DNA of 64,000 nucleotides from Buchnera aphidicola (Mindarus abietinus) (lineage in GTDB: Bacteria; Pseudomonadota; Gammaproteobacteria; Enterobacterales; Enterobacteriaceae): positions 1 to 64,000 of the forward strand of contig NZ_OZ060398.1 in NCBI RefSeq assembly GCF_964059085.1. The letters are read 5' to 3'. A program made the position numbers and the translations under genes. Below, piece by piece: positions 15,130 through 25,693 of this stretch. A model generated the notes under the pieces. It ran no database searches, was not told where the DNA came from, and saw only the letters and a list, made by a program, of their open reading frames with translations. Position 1 is the first letter of the stretch. Each line of letters starts with the position of its first letter.

Positions 15130-16714
15130 TTTTTTTATTCTTCTATTTATTATAGTTTCATTTTTTCTTTGGAAAGAATATAAAAAAGAAACTTTAATTC
15201 AACCAGAAATAAGTAAAGAGGAAGTAAATACATCTAATTTTAGTAATTATAAAGATGAAGATTTTAATAATATTTCAGTTAATACAGATGTTTTATCTTT
15301 AAAAATAAATATGAGAGGAGGGGATATAGTTGAAGCTAATTTAAATAATTATAAAAAAGATTTAAATTCAAAAGAATCTTTTGGACTATTACATACCTCA
15401 CCATCATTTTTATACCATGCTAAAAGTGGATTAATAGGAAAAGATGGATTAGATAATTTCAACTCTAATAAACGACCTATATATCAAGCAGATCAAAAAT
15501 TATTTAAATTAAAAAAAGATAAGACAGAATTAAGAGTTCCAATTTGGTTTCTTTCAAAAAAAAATATTTTGTATAGAAAGATATTTATTTTTAAAAAAGG
15601 AAAGTATGATGTTAATATCGATTACGATATCTTAAATTTAAGCAAAAAAAAAATTGAAATACAGTTACTTAATGAATTGCAACAAAATGCAAACGTTTTA
15701 GAAACTGAAAAAAATAAATATAAGCAGAATTTAATGCTTCATACTTTTAGAGGAACAGCTTATTCTTCTCTTCAAAATAATTTTAAGAAATATAAATTTG
15801 AAGATATTATAAGTAATAAACAACTTTCGGTAAAAACTAATACTGGTTGGATAGCTATGGTACAGCAATATTTCAGCACTGCTTGGATACCAAAAGAAAA
15901 AAATATCATAGATTATATCTATACTTTTAAGTCAAAAAAAAATTTAGTTAATATAGCTTATATATCTAAAAAAATTTATATTAATCCGAATTCTCATAAA
16001 AAAATTAGTTCTATTTTATGGATTGGTCCTGAAATTCAAGATAAAATGAGGTTATTAGCTCCTAACTTAGATCTAACTATAGATTATGGTTGGTTTTGGT
16101 TTATTTCTCATCCATTATTTCAATTATTACGATATTTGTATCGTTTAGTTGGAAATTGGGGGATTTCTATTATGTTAATTACATTAATTATTAAACTATT
16201 AATGTATCCTCTAACTAGAGTTCAATATAAATCTATGATTAAAATGAGAAAGATACAACCTAAAATTGATCTTATTAAAGAAAAATTTAGTAATGATAAA
16301 AGAAAATTAAGTCAAGAAATTATGATGTTATATCAAAAAGAAAAAATTAATCCCTTAGGAGGATGTTTACCAGTATTGTTACAAATGCCAATTTTTTTAG
16401 GTTTATATTATATGTTAACTTCTTCTATAGAATTAAGACATGCTCCTTTTTTATTATGGATTCGGGATCTTTCTTCATACGATCCTTATTATATTTTACC
16501 TATATTAATGGGGCTATCAATGTTTTTAACCCAAAAAACATCTTTGAATGATATTTCAGATCCCATGCAAAAAAAAGCAATGTATTTTATGCCCTTTATA
16601 TTTGTATTCTTTTTTTTATGGTTTCCTTCAGGGTTAGTTCTTTACTATATTTCTAATAATTTAATTACAATGATTCAACAAAAATTAATTTTAAATAGTT
16701 CCTTAAAAAAATAA
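15113..16714 (+). CDS. yidC: Membrane protein insertase YidC
   Basis: YidC inserts and folds inner-membrane proteins, including Fo subunits a and c. The 533-residue protein (548 in E. coli) has an N-terminal membrane anchor MDLQRNFFILLFIIVSFFLW, a large periplasmic domain to about residue 340, then the conserved five-helix core. LITLIIKLLMYPLTRVQYKS and NPLGGCLPVLLQMPIFLGLY are family hallmarks; the conserved hydrophilic-groove arginine is in the MYPLTR segment. It is co-directional with rnpA-yidD and followed by mnmE. Confidence 0.96.
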   Translation: MDLQRNFFILLFIIVSFFLWKEYKKETLIQPEISKEEVNTSNFSNYKDEDFNNISVNTDVLSLKINMRGGDIVEANLNNYKKDLNSKESFGLLHTSPSFLYHAKSGLIGKDGLDNFNSNKRPIYQADQKLFKLKKDKTELRVPIWFLSKKNILYRKIFIFKKGKYDVNIDYDILNLSKKKIEIQLLNELQQNANVLETEKNKYKQNLMLHTFRGTAYSSLQNNFKKYKFEDIISNKQLSVKTNTGWIAMVQQYFSTAWIPKEKNIIDYIYTFKSKKNLVNIAYISKKIYINPNSHKKISSILWIGPEIQDKMRLLAPNLDLTIDYGWFWFISHPLFQLLRYLYRLVGNWGISIMLITLIIKLLMYPLTRVQYKSMIKMRKIQPKIDLIKEKFSNDKRKLSQEIMMLYQKEKINPLGGCLPVLLQMPIFLGLYYMLTSSIELRHAPFLLWIRDLSSYDPYYILPILMGLSMFLTQKTSLNDISDPMQKKAMYFMPFIFVFFFLWFPSGLVLYYISNNLITMIQQKLILNSSLKK

Positions 16715-16792
16715 GTAGGAGAATTTTATTAAAAAAAATAAGTATTATTTTTAATAAATTTCATTTAAATCTGGTTTAAGAGAATATTTTAT

Positions 16793-18154
16793 ATGTTAAA
16801 AACGGATACAATTGTTTCACAAATTACTCCAAAAGGAAAATCAGCTGTTGGAATTATCCGTGTTTCAGGATATAAAACAAAAAATGTTATTTTAAAAGTA
16901 TTAAAAAAAAAAATAAAACCAAGATATGCTCATTACGTAAATTTTTTTGATAAAAAAAACATTGTTTTAGATCACGGTATCGCAGTATGGTTTTCATGTC
17001 CTAATTCTTTTACAGGGGAAGATGTACTAGAATTACATTGTCATGGTAATCAGATAATTTTAAATTCTATTATTGAAAGAATCGTTTCAATAGAAGGAAT
17101 AAGGATAGCAGAACCAGGTGAGTTTTCAAAAAGAGCATTTTTAAATGGAAAAATTGATCTAATTCAAGCGGAAGCAATAGCAGATATAATTAATGCAAAC
17201 TCTCGATATGCTATTCAAGCGTCTTTACATTCATTAAAAGGTGTTTTTTCGAGTTATATCCAAGATTTAATTAATTTAATATTAAAATTATGTGTTCATA
17301 TAGAAGCTGAAATTAATTTTTCTGAAGAAGAAAACATAACTTTAAGTTCTACAATTGAAGACCAGCTGAATAATATATCTTTAAATTTTTTAAAATTTAA
17401 TAAATTTTCAATAGAAAATAATACTGATAAAGAAGCGGTTCGCGTAGTTATTGTTGGGCATCCTAATGCTGGAAAATCTAGTTTATTTAATACTTTAGTT
17501 CTTAAAGATCGATCCATAGTAACTAATATTTCAGGAACCACAAGAGATATAATTGATGAAAATTTATTAATAAACGGAGTAAATGTTAAAATTATCGATA
17601 CAGCTGGATTGCATAATTCTAAAGATAAAATTGAAAAAATTGGGATTCAAAGAGCATGGGAAGAAATTAAAATATCAGAATATATATTTTTTGTTATGGA
17701 CGCAAGTTTGAGCATGCAAACTCAAAAAAAAATTTTTAAAAATTTTATTTTTTCTTTATCAGATGATTTAAAAAATATTATAATTATTTTGAATAAAATT
17801 GATCTAATTAAAAAGAATCAACAATTATTTAGTTCTAAAAAACATTTAGTAATAAAAATATCAGTTAAAAAAGATGTTGGAATTGACTTAATTTGGAAAG
17901 TTTTAAAAGAAAACATTATTTTTAATGGAAATATAGAAGATAAATTTTTAGCACGTTTTCGTCATTTATGTGCTATCAAGCTTGCTAATAAACAATTTAC
18001 TAAGGGAATTAAAAATTGGAATAAGAAAAAAAATATTGAGTTATTAGCAGAAGATTTAAAAATAGTTCAAAACACATTAAACAAAATCACTGGAAATATA
18101 ACTTCTGATGATGTATTAAAGAAAATATTTTCTAATTTTTGTATTGGAAAATAA
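16793..18154 (+). CDS. mnmE: tRNA modification GTPase MnmE (TrmE)
   Basis: This is the GTPase partner of MnmG in wobble-uridine modification. The 453-residue protein begins LKTDTIVSQITPKGKSAVGIIRVSG (tetrahydrofolate-binding domain). The inserted G domain contains GHPNAGKSS near residue 222, GTTRDI and DTAGLH (G2-G3), and NKID (G4). The C-terminus is FCIGK, including the catalytic cysteine motif CIGK. Length and motifs are complete. Confidence 0.97.
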   Translation: MLKTDTIVSQITPKGKSAVGIIRVSGYKTKNVILKVLKKKIKPRYAHYVNFFDKKNIVLDHGIAVWFSCPNSFTGEDVLELHCHGNQIILNSIIERIVSIEGIRIAEPGEFSKRAFLNGKIDLIQAEAIADIINANSRYAIQASLHSLKGVFSSYIQDLINLILKLCVHIEAEINFSEEENITLSSTIEDQLNNISLNFLKFNKFSIENNTDKEAVRVVIVGHPNAGKSSLFNTLVLKDRSIVTNISGTTRDIIDENLLINGVNVKIIDTAGLHNSKDKIEKIGIQRAWEEIKISEYIFFVMDASLSMQTQKKIFKNFIFSLSDDLKNIIIILNKIDLIKKNQQLFSSKKHLVIKISVKKDVGIDLIWKVLKENIIFNGNIEDKFLARFRHLCAIKLANKQFTKGIKNWNKKKNIELLAEDLKIVQNTLNKITGNITSDDVLKKIFSNFCIGK

Positions 18155-18239
18155 TTTTTTTAAAATACTGTAAGTAATTTTTTTAAGACATCAATCTTTA
18201 TTATTTTTAAATTTTGTATAAAAAATCATATTTTTAATA

Positions 18240-18312
18240 TGCCCGAAGGCGGAATTGAACCACCGACACGGGGATTTTCAGTCCCCTGCTCTACCGACTG
18301 AGCTATTCGGGC
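18240..18312 (-). tRNA. tRNA-Phe (anticodon GAA)
   Basis: The minus strand folds as a standard 73-base tRNA: the 7-bp acceptor GCCCGAA pairs with TTCGGGC, the anticodon loop carries GAA, and the T arm contains GGTTCAATTCC. The sequence is close to E. coli tRNA-Phe. The 3' CCA is not encoded, so it must be added by the CCA enzyme whose gene begins at 63286. It lies antisense between mnmE and groES. Confidence 0.97.
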
Positions 18313-18412
18313 TATAAAGTATTTAAACATTATTTAGATAGTTATGTCAAATATTTTATAAATATTATAAATGGGTATTTATCTTTATTTAAAAAAATAT
18401 TTTTAAATAAAA

Positions 18413-18452
18413 ATGAATCCCCCCTTGAAAATTTCTTGATTCATCCCTATAT
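18413..18452 (+). promoter_or_regulatory. Sigma-32 heat-shock promoter for groESL with flanking inverted repeat
   Basis: CTTGAAA (18424-18430) and CCCTATAT (18445-18452), separated by 14 bases, match the sigma-32 consensus CTTGAAA-N13to15-CCCCATNT. ATGAATC (18413-18419) and GATTCAT (18438-18444) form a 7-bp inverted repeat that brackets the -35 element. The sigma-32 gene itself (rpoH) is present at 24759, so the regulon connection appears retained. Confidence 0.85.
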
Positions 18453-18468
18453 CAGTTATAGGAAACTT

Positions 18469-18509
18469 GTTAAAAAATTTAACTTTTTATAAAAAAGTTA
18501 ATTTTTTTT
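18469..18509 (+). promoter_or_regulatory. groES leader with competing hairpins and a terminator-like U tract
   Basis: Between the heat-shock promoter and groES, a 10-bp stem (18479-18488 with 18492-18501, loop of three) is followed directly by eight T (18502-18509), the architecture of an intrinsic terminator. The 5' half of this stem also pairs with an upstream segment: GTTAAA (18469-18474) with TTTAAC (18478-18483). The two structures exclude each other, as in an attenuator. Both stems are almost all A-U, so chance formation in AT-rich DNA must be considered. Confidence 0.4.
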
Positions 18510-18537
18510 GGATTTTTAAAAGGAGAAGTTTAAAAAA

Positions 18538-18831
18538 ATGAAAATTCGTCCATTACATGATCGTGTTATAGTAAAAAGAAATGAAGTCGAGTTAAAGTCA
18601 GCAGGTGGAATTGTTTTAACTGGTTCTGCAGCAGGGAAATCTACTAGAGGAACAATTACGGCGGTAGGTAATGGAAGAGTATTAGAAAATGGAAAAGTAA
18701 AGCCTTTAGATGTAAAGGTAGGAGATGTAGTAATTTTTAATGAAGGATATGGAGCAAAAACTGAAAAAATTGATAATACAGAATTATTAATTTTAACAGA
18801 GAGTGATATTTTAGCAGTTGTTGAAGAGTAA
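18538..18831 (+). CDS. groES: Co-chaperonin GroES
   Basis: GroES forms the heptameric lid of the GroEL folding chamber. The 97-residue protein begins [14 protein letters not shown], has the mobile loop [16 protein letters not shown] at about residues 23-38, and ends SDILAVVEE. Its codon and amino-acid use is visibly less AT-driven than its neighbours, as usual for this highly expressed gene. A ribosome binding site AAGGAG lies at 18520-18525. Confidence 0.98.
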   Translation: MKIRPLHDRVIVKRNEVELKSAGGIVLTGSAAGKSTRGTITAVGNGRVLENGKVKPLDVKVGDVVIFNEGYGAKTEKIDNTELLILTESDILAVVEE

Positions 18832-18869
18832 AACTAACCAACATATTCACTGATAAAACACTTACTTAA

Positions 18870-20528
<1,659 letters not shown>

Positions 20529-20553
20529 TTTTTTTAAAAATTAATTCTGTTTT

Positions 20554-20576
20554 CCCTAAATATTTAATATTTAGGG
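20554..20576 (+). terminator. Probable groESL terminator hairpin
   Basis: CCCTAAATA (20554-20562) pairs with TATTTAGGG (20568-20576) around a five-base loop, 25 bases after the groEL stop. The stem can be extended by one outer T-A pair. The T tract after it is weak, so this could also be a 3'-end-stabilising hairpin. Confidence 0.55.
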
Positions 20577-21340
20577 AGAACTTAATTCTTATTTAATTAA
20601 ATTAATTGAAATTTAATTCCATTTATTACTTTTTTTTAAAATTAGTTTTAGAGGTAAAAAAATAAAATATTTTATTTATTACTTTTTTATAAAATATTAT
20701 TTTATTAATTTATTTTTATAAAAATAAGAAGTTGTTTTATAAATAGGAATTTAAATATTTTTAATAATATTAAAGTTAAATAGCTTATTATTTAGGTTGA
20801 AATAAATTGTTCTTGTTACTGTTTATGCTGCATATTAAAATTATTTAATTTAATAAGAAAAATTCTATTTTTTTTTAAATAGTTATGTATTTTTCTCAAA
20901 TTTTTTTTAATTTATTTCTAAATTATAGTTTCTATATATTTTAAATAAAATTTTTGTTTTTATTAATTTTAAAATTAAATATAATTTATTTATAAACTTT
21001 AAAATTCTTTCCCCTTAGTAATTTAGTATAAATTTTATTTTTTTTTTAATATTTTTGATTACTTAATTTTTATTAATAACTAATTTATATCTTTATTTTT
21101 TATTTATCAAAAGATTTTTTATTGGAGAAAAAACTTTTTAAATTTTTTTTTTATTAAATTTTGCAGCTATATATGAAAAAAAATAAATTCAATATTTTAT
21201 TTTTTTGAAAAATAAATCTAAAATAATTAGTTTTAATAAATTAAATTTTTTTTAAAATAAGAAATGATTGTAAGAAAATTTATTACTAAATAATTTTTGT
21301 TGTATTCTTCATAATTTTAATTATCTAAAAAAAGGAAAAT
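20577..21340. other. Long empty spacer between groEL and efp
   Basis: About 760 bases hold no open frame resembling a protein, no RNA gene and no strong hairpin, and are almost all A and T. In E. coli the genes between groEL and efp include epmB, which modifies EF-P and is transcribed divergently from efp. The position and length suit an eroded epmB, but I cannot see residual protein similarity. The efp promoter presumably lies near the right end. Confidence 0.5.
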
Positions 21341-21907
21341 ATGACTACATATAATAGCAATTACTTCCGGTCAGGATTAAAAATTATTTTTGATAAAGAG
21401 CCATATATTATAGAAAGCAGCCAATTTGTCAAACCCGGGAAAGGACAATCTTTTGTTAGAGTAAAATTAAGAAGATTATTAACAGGAAAATTAATAGACA
21501 AAACTTTTAAGGCCACCGATACATTAAAAAGCGCGGATATTATCGAAGTAACTGTTTCTTATTTATATAACAATAGAAAGTTTTGGTTCTTTATGAATAA
21601 TAAAACATTTGAAGAAATTTTTACAACAAAAAAAATAATAGGAAATTCTACAAGATGGTTAGTTGAACGGGCAATTTGCACGGCAACTTTATGGAATAAA
21701 GAAGTTATTTCAATAACTTTAAGTAACTTTGTAGAATTAAAAGTAATAGAAACACATCCTGGTTTAAAAGGGGATAGTGTAAGTACAGCCACAAAACAAG
21801 CTAAATTAATTACTGGAGCTATTATTAAAGTTCCTCTTTTTATCAAAAGTGGAGAGATTATTAAAGTTGATACTAGATCAGGAGAGTATGTAGCAAGAAT
21901 TCGATAA
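21341..21907 (+). CDS. efp: Translation elongation factor P
   Basis: EF-P rescues ribosomes stalled at consecutive prolines. The 188-residue protein has the three-domain length of the family. The loop KPGKGQ carries lysine 34, the residue beta-lysylated by EpmA/EpmB in E. coli. The C-terminus [18 protein letters not shown] is the EF-P signature. AAAGGAAAA precedes the ATG. No epmA or epmB gene is in this window. Confidence 0.97.
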   Translation: MTTYNSNYFRSGLKIIFDKEPYIIESSQFVKPGKGQSFVRVKLRRLLTGKLIDKTFKATDTLKSADIIEVTVSYLYNNRKFWFFMNNKTFEEIFTTKKIIGNSTRWLVERAICTATLWNKEVISITLSNFVELKVIETHPGLKGDSVSTATKQAKLITGAIIKVPLFIKSGEIIKVDTRSGEYVARIR

Positions 21908-21926
21908 TTTTTATAAAATGTAAATA

Positions 21927-22667
21927 TTAGTATTCATTACCTTTTACATGTTTTCTATAACTATTCCACTCAAACGTTAACCATAAACTTTTACCTAATT
22001 TCATTCGATCAATAACTCTTTCTCCTAATAGAGATTTCATTCCTCTATGATCTAAATTAGATAACATACCAGTAGATTTTTTAGAAGAAGATCTTCTATC
22101 TACAATTTGATTAATAATTACTTTTTCATATCTAGATTCTGTTTGCATTCCTATTTCATCAATCATGAGTAAATCTACACTACTAAGTTCGTTTAGTAAA
22201 CGTTCTTCTGTCATCTTAGTATTTCCATTAAATGTACTTTTTATGTTTGACATTAAATCTGCTACCGTTACGATAAGAACACTGTTTCCGTTTAAAATTA
22301 AATAATTTCCAATTGCTGAAGCAAGATGGTTTTTTCCTGTACCAGGCCTACCCGAGAAAATAAAACTAGCTATACTGGAATGGAACTCTTCAGCGTACTT
22401 TCGAGTTGCTTTCACAACTTTTAAATGTCCTTCATGTTCAATTTTATAATTTTCAAAGGAACAATTTATATATAGTTCTTTTATCCCTGATCTTCCAAGT
22501 ATTTTTTGCATTTTCATAGCTTTATTTTTTCTAATTATTGATTCAGAATCTATTTTTCCTTGTGCTTGATTCCAATTAAGTAAATCTATTTCATTTTTAA
22601 ATTTTGGTTGGATATGATTTGGAATTAATTTTTTAATTCTTTTAAAAATATTAGTATAATTTTTCAT
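21927..22667 (-). CDS. dnaC: DNA replication protein DnaC (helicase loader)
   Basis: DnaC loads the DnaB helicase at the origin. The preferred ATG at 22667 gives MKNYTNIFKRIKKLIPNHIQPKF, aligned with the E. coli start, and about 246 residues; a frame extension to 22682 adds five residues. The AAA+ motifs are SGRPGTGKNHLASAIGN (Walker A, near residue 105) and LLMIDEIGMQTESRYEK (Walker B). IINQIVDRRSSSKKSTGMLSN is highly conserved. The partner gene dnaT, upstream of dnaC in E. coli, is absent; the upstream 205 bases are empty. Confidence 0.95.
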   Translation of the reverse strand: MKNYTNIFKRIKKLIPNHIQPKFKNEIDLLNWNQAQGKIDSESIIRKNKAMKMQKILGRSGIKELYINCSFENYKIEHEGHLKVVKATRKYAEEFHSSIASFIFSGRPGTGKNHLASAIGNYLILNGNSVLIVTVADLMSNIKSTFNGNTKMTEERLLNELSSVDLLMIDEIGMQTESRYEKVIINQIVDRRSSSKKSTGMLSNLDHRGMKSLLGERVIDRMKLGKSLWLTFEWNSYRKHVKGNEY

Positions 22668-22872
22668 AAAAAATCTCAACAATTTGTTTGAAAAAAATAT
22701 TTAGAAATTTAATGTAATATTTCTTTAAAATTAGTTAATGAGTAAAATACTAATTTTTTTTAATATTAGATATTTTTATAGATGATTTTTTAGTGAGTGT
22801 ATTTTACCATTTTTTGCAAAAAATTAATAAATTTATTTAATAAAAATTCAATTTTACTTAAAAAAAATACTT

Positions 22873-23436
22873 TTATTTTTTCATATAAAGAAAATATTCA
22901 TTATTTTTACTTTTTGTACTTTTTATTAACATCCAACTTTTTGGAATATTTATAAAATTATATTTTTTTGATTTTTCTATGTAAATAATGGTATCGGATT
23001 TAGTCCAGTTATTTTCTTCTAATAAAAAAATTGTTTTTTGCAACAAATTTTGTTGGAAAGGAGGATCTAAAAAAATTATATCGTAAGAATTCCCTTTCTT
23101 TTTTAACCATTTTAAAGTATCGGTTTTAATTACCGATATATTTGGTACGTTCAGTATATTCTTATAAATATAAGAAACAACTATTTTATTGTTTTCTAAT
23201 AATAAAACTTTATTTGCTCCTCTAGATACTGCTTCTATTCCTAATGCTCCTGTTCCAGCAAAACAATCTAGGCAGTTTGAATCTTTAATTTTTATTTGTA
23301 ACCATTCAAATAATGTTTCTCTTTTTTTATTAGTAGTAGGTCTATTATTGAAACTCCCTTTTACCTGTAAAAGTTTTTTTTTTAAAAATCCTCCAATGAT
23401 TCTAATTTTTTTTTGTGTATAATTTTTTTTTTTCAT
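22873..23436 (-). CDS. rsmD: 16S rRNA (guanine-966-N2)-methyltransferase RsmD
   Basis: This is the SAM-dependent methyltransferase that forms m2G966 in 16S rRNA. The 187-residue protein shows IRIIGGFLKKKLL at the N-terminus, RPTTNKKRETLFEWL, the SAM-binding LDCFAGTGALGIEAVSRGA near residue 58, and the catalytic IIFLDPPF motif near 122. It is divergent from ftsY, as in E. coli. Confidence 0.93.
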   Translation of the reverse strand: MKKKNYTQKKIRIIGGFLKKKLLQVKGSFNNRPTTNKKRETLFEWLQIKIKDSNCLDCFAGTGALGIEAVSRGANKVLLLENNKIVVSYIYKNILNVPNISVIKTDTLKWLKKKGNSYDIIFLDPPFQQNLLQKTIFLLEENNWTKSDTIIYIEKSKKYNFINIPKSWMLIKSTKSKNNEYFLYMKK

Positions 23437-23571
23437 AGAATATATAATTTGTGGGTTTTATATAATTATAACTATCAATATATGATAATATTTATATTTT
23501 ATAAATAAAAAGATTTGTTTATAATAAAAAATATAAAGAAAATATTTTTAAGTTTTTTAATTGGTTAACTT

Positions 23572-24642
23572 ATGTCGAATAAAAAAGAAAATAGGTTTTT
23601 TTCTTGGTTTAAGAAAAAAATAGATAATAAGAGTGTAAATATCCTAAAAGATCTAAAGATAGAAAAGAAAAAAAATCATCATTTCTTAGAAACTAAGAAT
23701 CAAAATGATTTAATTATCAAAAATAAAAAAAAATCAGATCAATCTATTTTAAAGTTATTTAAAACTTGTTTAATAAAAACAAAAATAAAATTTAAAGAAG
23801 GAATAAAAAGTATTTTTTTTGGAGAAAAAGATACTTTTTATTTTGAAGAATTAGAAGAACAATTATTATTAGCCGATGTAGGTATTAAAACTACTAATAA
23901 AATTATTGATGAGATAAAAAAAAAGGTAAATTTTTTTGGAAGAAGTAAAAATGAATATTTGTATAGTTTATTAAAAGAAAATATGTTAAATATTCTAAGG
24001 GAAGTAGAGAAACCAATCAATATAAATGTAAAAAAACTTTTTGTTATGTTATTAGTTGGAGTTAATGGTGTAGGGAAAACAACTACTGTTGGAAAGTTAG
24101 CATATTTTTATAAAAGTATAGGAAAATCAGTTAATATAGTAGCAGGAGATACTTTTAGAGCAGCAGGGATAGAACAATTGCAAGTAATAGGAAAAAAGTA
24201 TTCCATTCCTGTAATTTCTGAAAAAATTGGAACTGATCCAGCTTCAATAGCATTTAATGCTATTCATTTAGCAAAGAAAAATAAAATAGATATTTTAATT
24301 ATCGATACTGCAGGAAGATTGCACAATAAAATTCCATTAATGGAAGAGTTAAAAAAAATTAAAAGGGTAATAAAAAAAATAGAAAATATTATTTTTAATC
24401 AAACAATATTAGTACTTGATGCTTCTATTGGTCAAAATAGCATGAAGCAGGTAGAATCTTTTAATAAATATTTAGGCCTAAATAGCATTATTCTAACAAA
24501 GCTAGATGGAACTTCTAAAGGAGGAATTATCTTTAACTTGGCTAGTACTTTCAAAATTCCAGTTCAGTATATAGGTATAGGAGAAAAAATAACAGATTTA
24601 TCTTATTTTAAAAGTCAAGAATTTGTTAAAGAAATTTTTTAG
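23572..24642 (+). CDS. ftsY: Signal recognition particle receptor FtsY
   Basis: FtsY is the SRP receptor GTPase for co-translational membrane targeting. The NG domain is complete: GVNGVGKTTTVGKLA (G1), DTFRAAGIEQLQ (G2), DTAGRLHNK (G3), TKLDGTSKGG (G4). At 356 residues it is much shorter than the 497 of E. coli because the long acidic A domain is missing; instead about 60 lysine-rich N-terminal residues precede the N domain. Such shortening is known among bacteria with FtsY proteins that bind membrane lipid directly. Confidence 0.95.
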   Translation: MSNKKENRFFSWFKKKIDNKSVNILKDLKIEKKKNHHFLETKNQNDLIIKNKKKSDQSILKLFKTCLIKTKIKFKEGIKSIFFGEKDTFYFEELEEQLLLADVGIKTTNKIIDEIKKKVNFFGRSKNEYLYSLLKENMLNILREVEKPININVKKLFVMLLVGVNGVGKTTTVGKLAYFYKSIGKSVNIVAGDTFRAAGIEQLQVIGKKYSIPVISEKIGTDPASIAFNAIHLAKKNKIDILIIDTAGRLHNKIPLMEELKKIKRVIKKIENIIFNQTILVLDASIGQNSMKQVESFNKYLGLNSIILTKLDGTSKGGIIFNLASTFKIPVQYIGIGEKITDLSYFKSQEFVKEIF

Positions 24643-24758
24643 TTTTTAAAAGATATTGAAAAAATTTTAGTCTTTGATTTTTTTAAGCAATTACAGTAAG
24701 ATGTTATTATCTTAGATAATTTAACTTTATATAATATAAAAATTATATCTGGATTTAC

Positions 24759-25619
24759 ATGATAAATAAGGTTCAAATTCTATCTATTTCCCCTTTAGGA
24801 AATTTAGATGCTTACATTAGAAAAGTGAATTCTTGGCCTATGTTGTCAAGTAAAGAAGAAAAATTTCTTTCTGAAAAATTATATTATCATGGAGATCTAG
24901 AAGCAGCTAGAACGTTAATTCTGTCACATTTAAGATTTGTTATTCATATATCAAGAAATTATTCGGGTTATGGTTTGTTACAAGCGGATTTAATTCAAGA
25001 AGGCAATATAGGGTTAATGAAATCTGTTCGTAGATTTAATCCAAATTTAAATGTACGTTTAGTTTCATTTGCTGTTCATTGGATTAAATCTGAAATACAT
25101 GAATATGTTTTAAGAAACTGGAGAATTGTAAAAGTAGCTACTACTAAATCTCAAAGAAAGTTGTTTTTTAATCTTAGAAAAAGTAAACAACGATTAGGAT
25201 GGTTTAATAATCAAGAAATAGAAGTAGTTGCTAAAGAGCTTGGAGTAAGCATTTCAGATGTAAAGGAGATGGAATCAAGAATGTCGGCACAGGATGTGAC
25301 ATTTAATTTGTCATCTGAAGATGATTCTTTTGGAGAAGGAAAGTTTTTTAATATTAAAACTTATTTAAAAGATCAATCTTCTAATTTTGCTAATCTTTTA
25401 GAAGAAGCGAATTGGGAAAAACATGCTACAAATAAGTTAACTAATGCTTTATTAAAGTTAGACGCAAGAAGTAGACATATTATTAATCTTAGATGGTTAA
25501 ATGAAAATAATAAGATTACTTTACAAGAAATAGCAAATAATTATGGAATTTCTGCAGAACGTGTTAGGCAATTAGAAAAAAATGCAATGAAAAAATTAAG
25601 GATTGCGATCGAATCATAA
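24759..25619 (+). CDS. rpoH: RNA polymerase sigma factor RpoH (sigma-32)
   Basis: This is the heat-shock sigma factor. The 286-residue protein (284 in E. coli) has region 2 with [18 protein letters not shown] and [22 protein letters not shown], the RpoH box [10 protein letters not shown] near residue 131, and the region 4.2 helix-turn-helix [28 protein letters not shown]. It keeps the ftsY-rpoH gene order of E. coli without ftsE and ftsX. A matching promoter is seen before groES. Confidence 0.96.
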   Translation: MINKVQILSISPLGNLDAYIRKVNSWPMLSSKEEKFLSEKLYYHGDLEAARTLILSHLRFVIHISRNYSGYGLLQADLIQEGNIGLMKSVRRFNPNLNVRLVSFAVHWIKSEIHEYVLRNWRIVKVATTKSQRKLFFNLRKSKQRLGWFNNQEIEVVAKELGVSISDVKEMESRMSAQDVTFNLSSEDDSFGEGKFFNIKTYLKDQSSNFANLLEEANWEKHATNKLTNALLKLDARSRHIINLRWLNENNKITLQEIANNYGISAERVRQLEKNAMKKLRIAIES

Positions 25620-25693
25620 AATTTTGGTTGAATTTTTTATTTAAAATTTTTGTAAAAATTATTTATTTTTGATTTTTTTTGAGATTTTATTTT

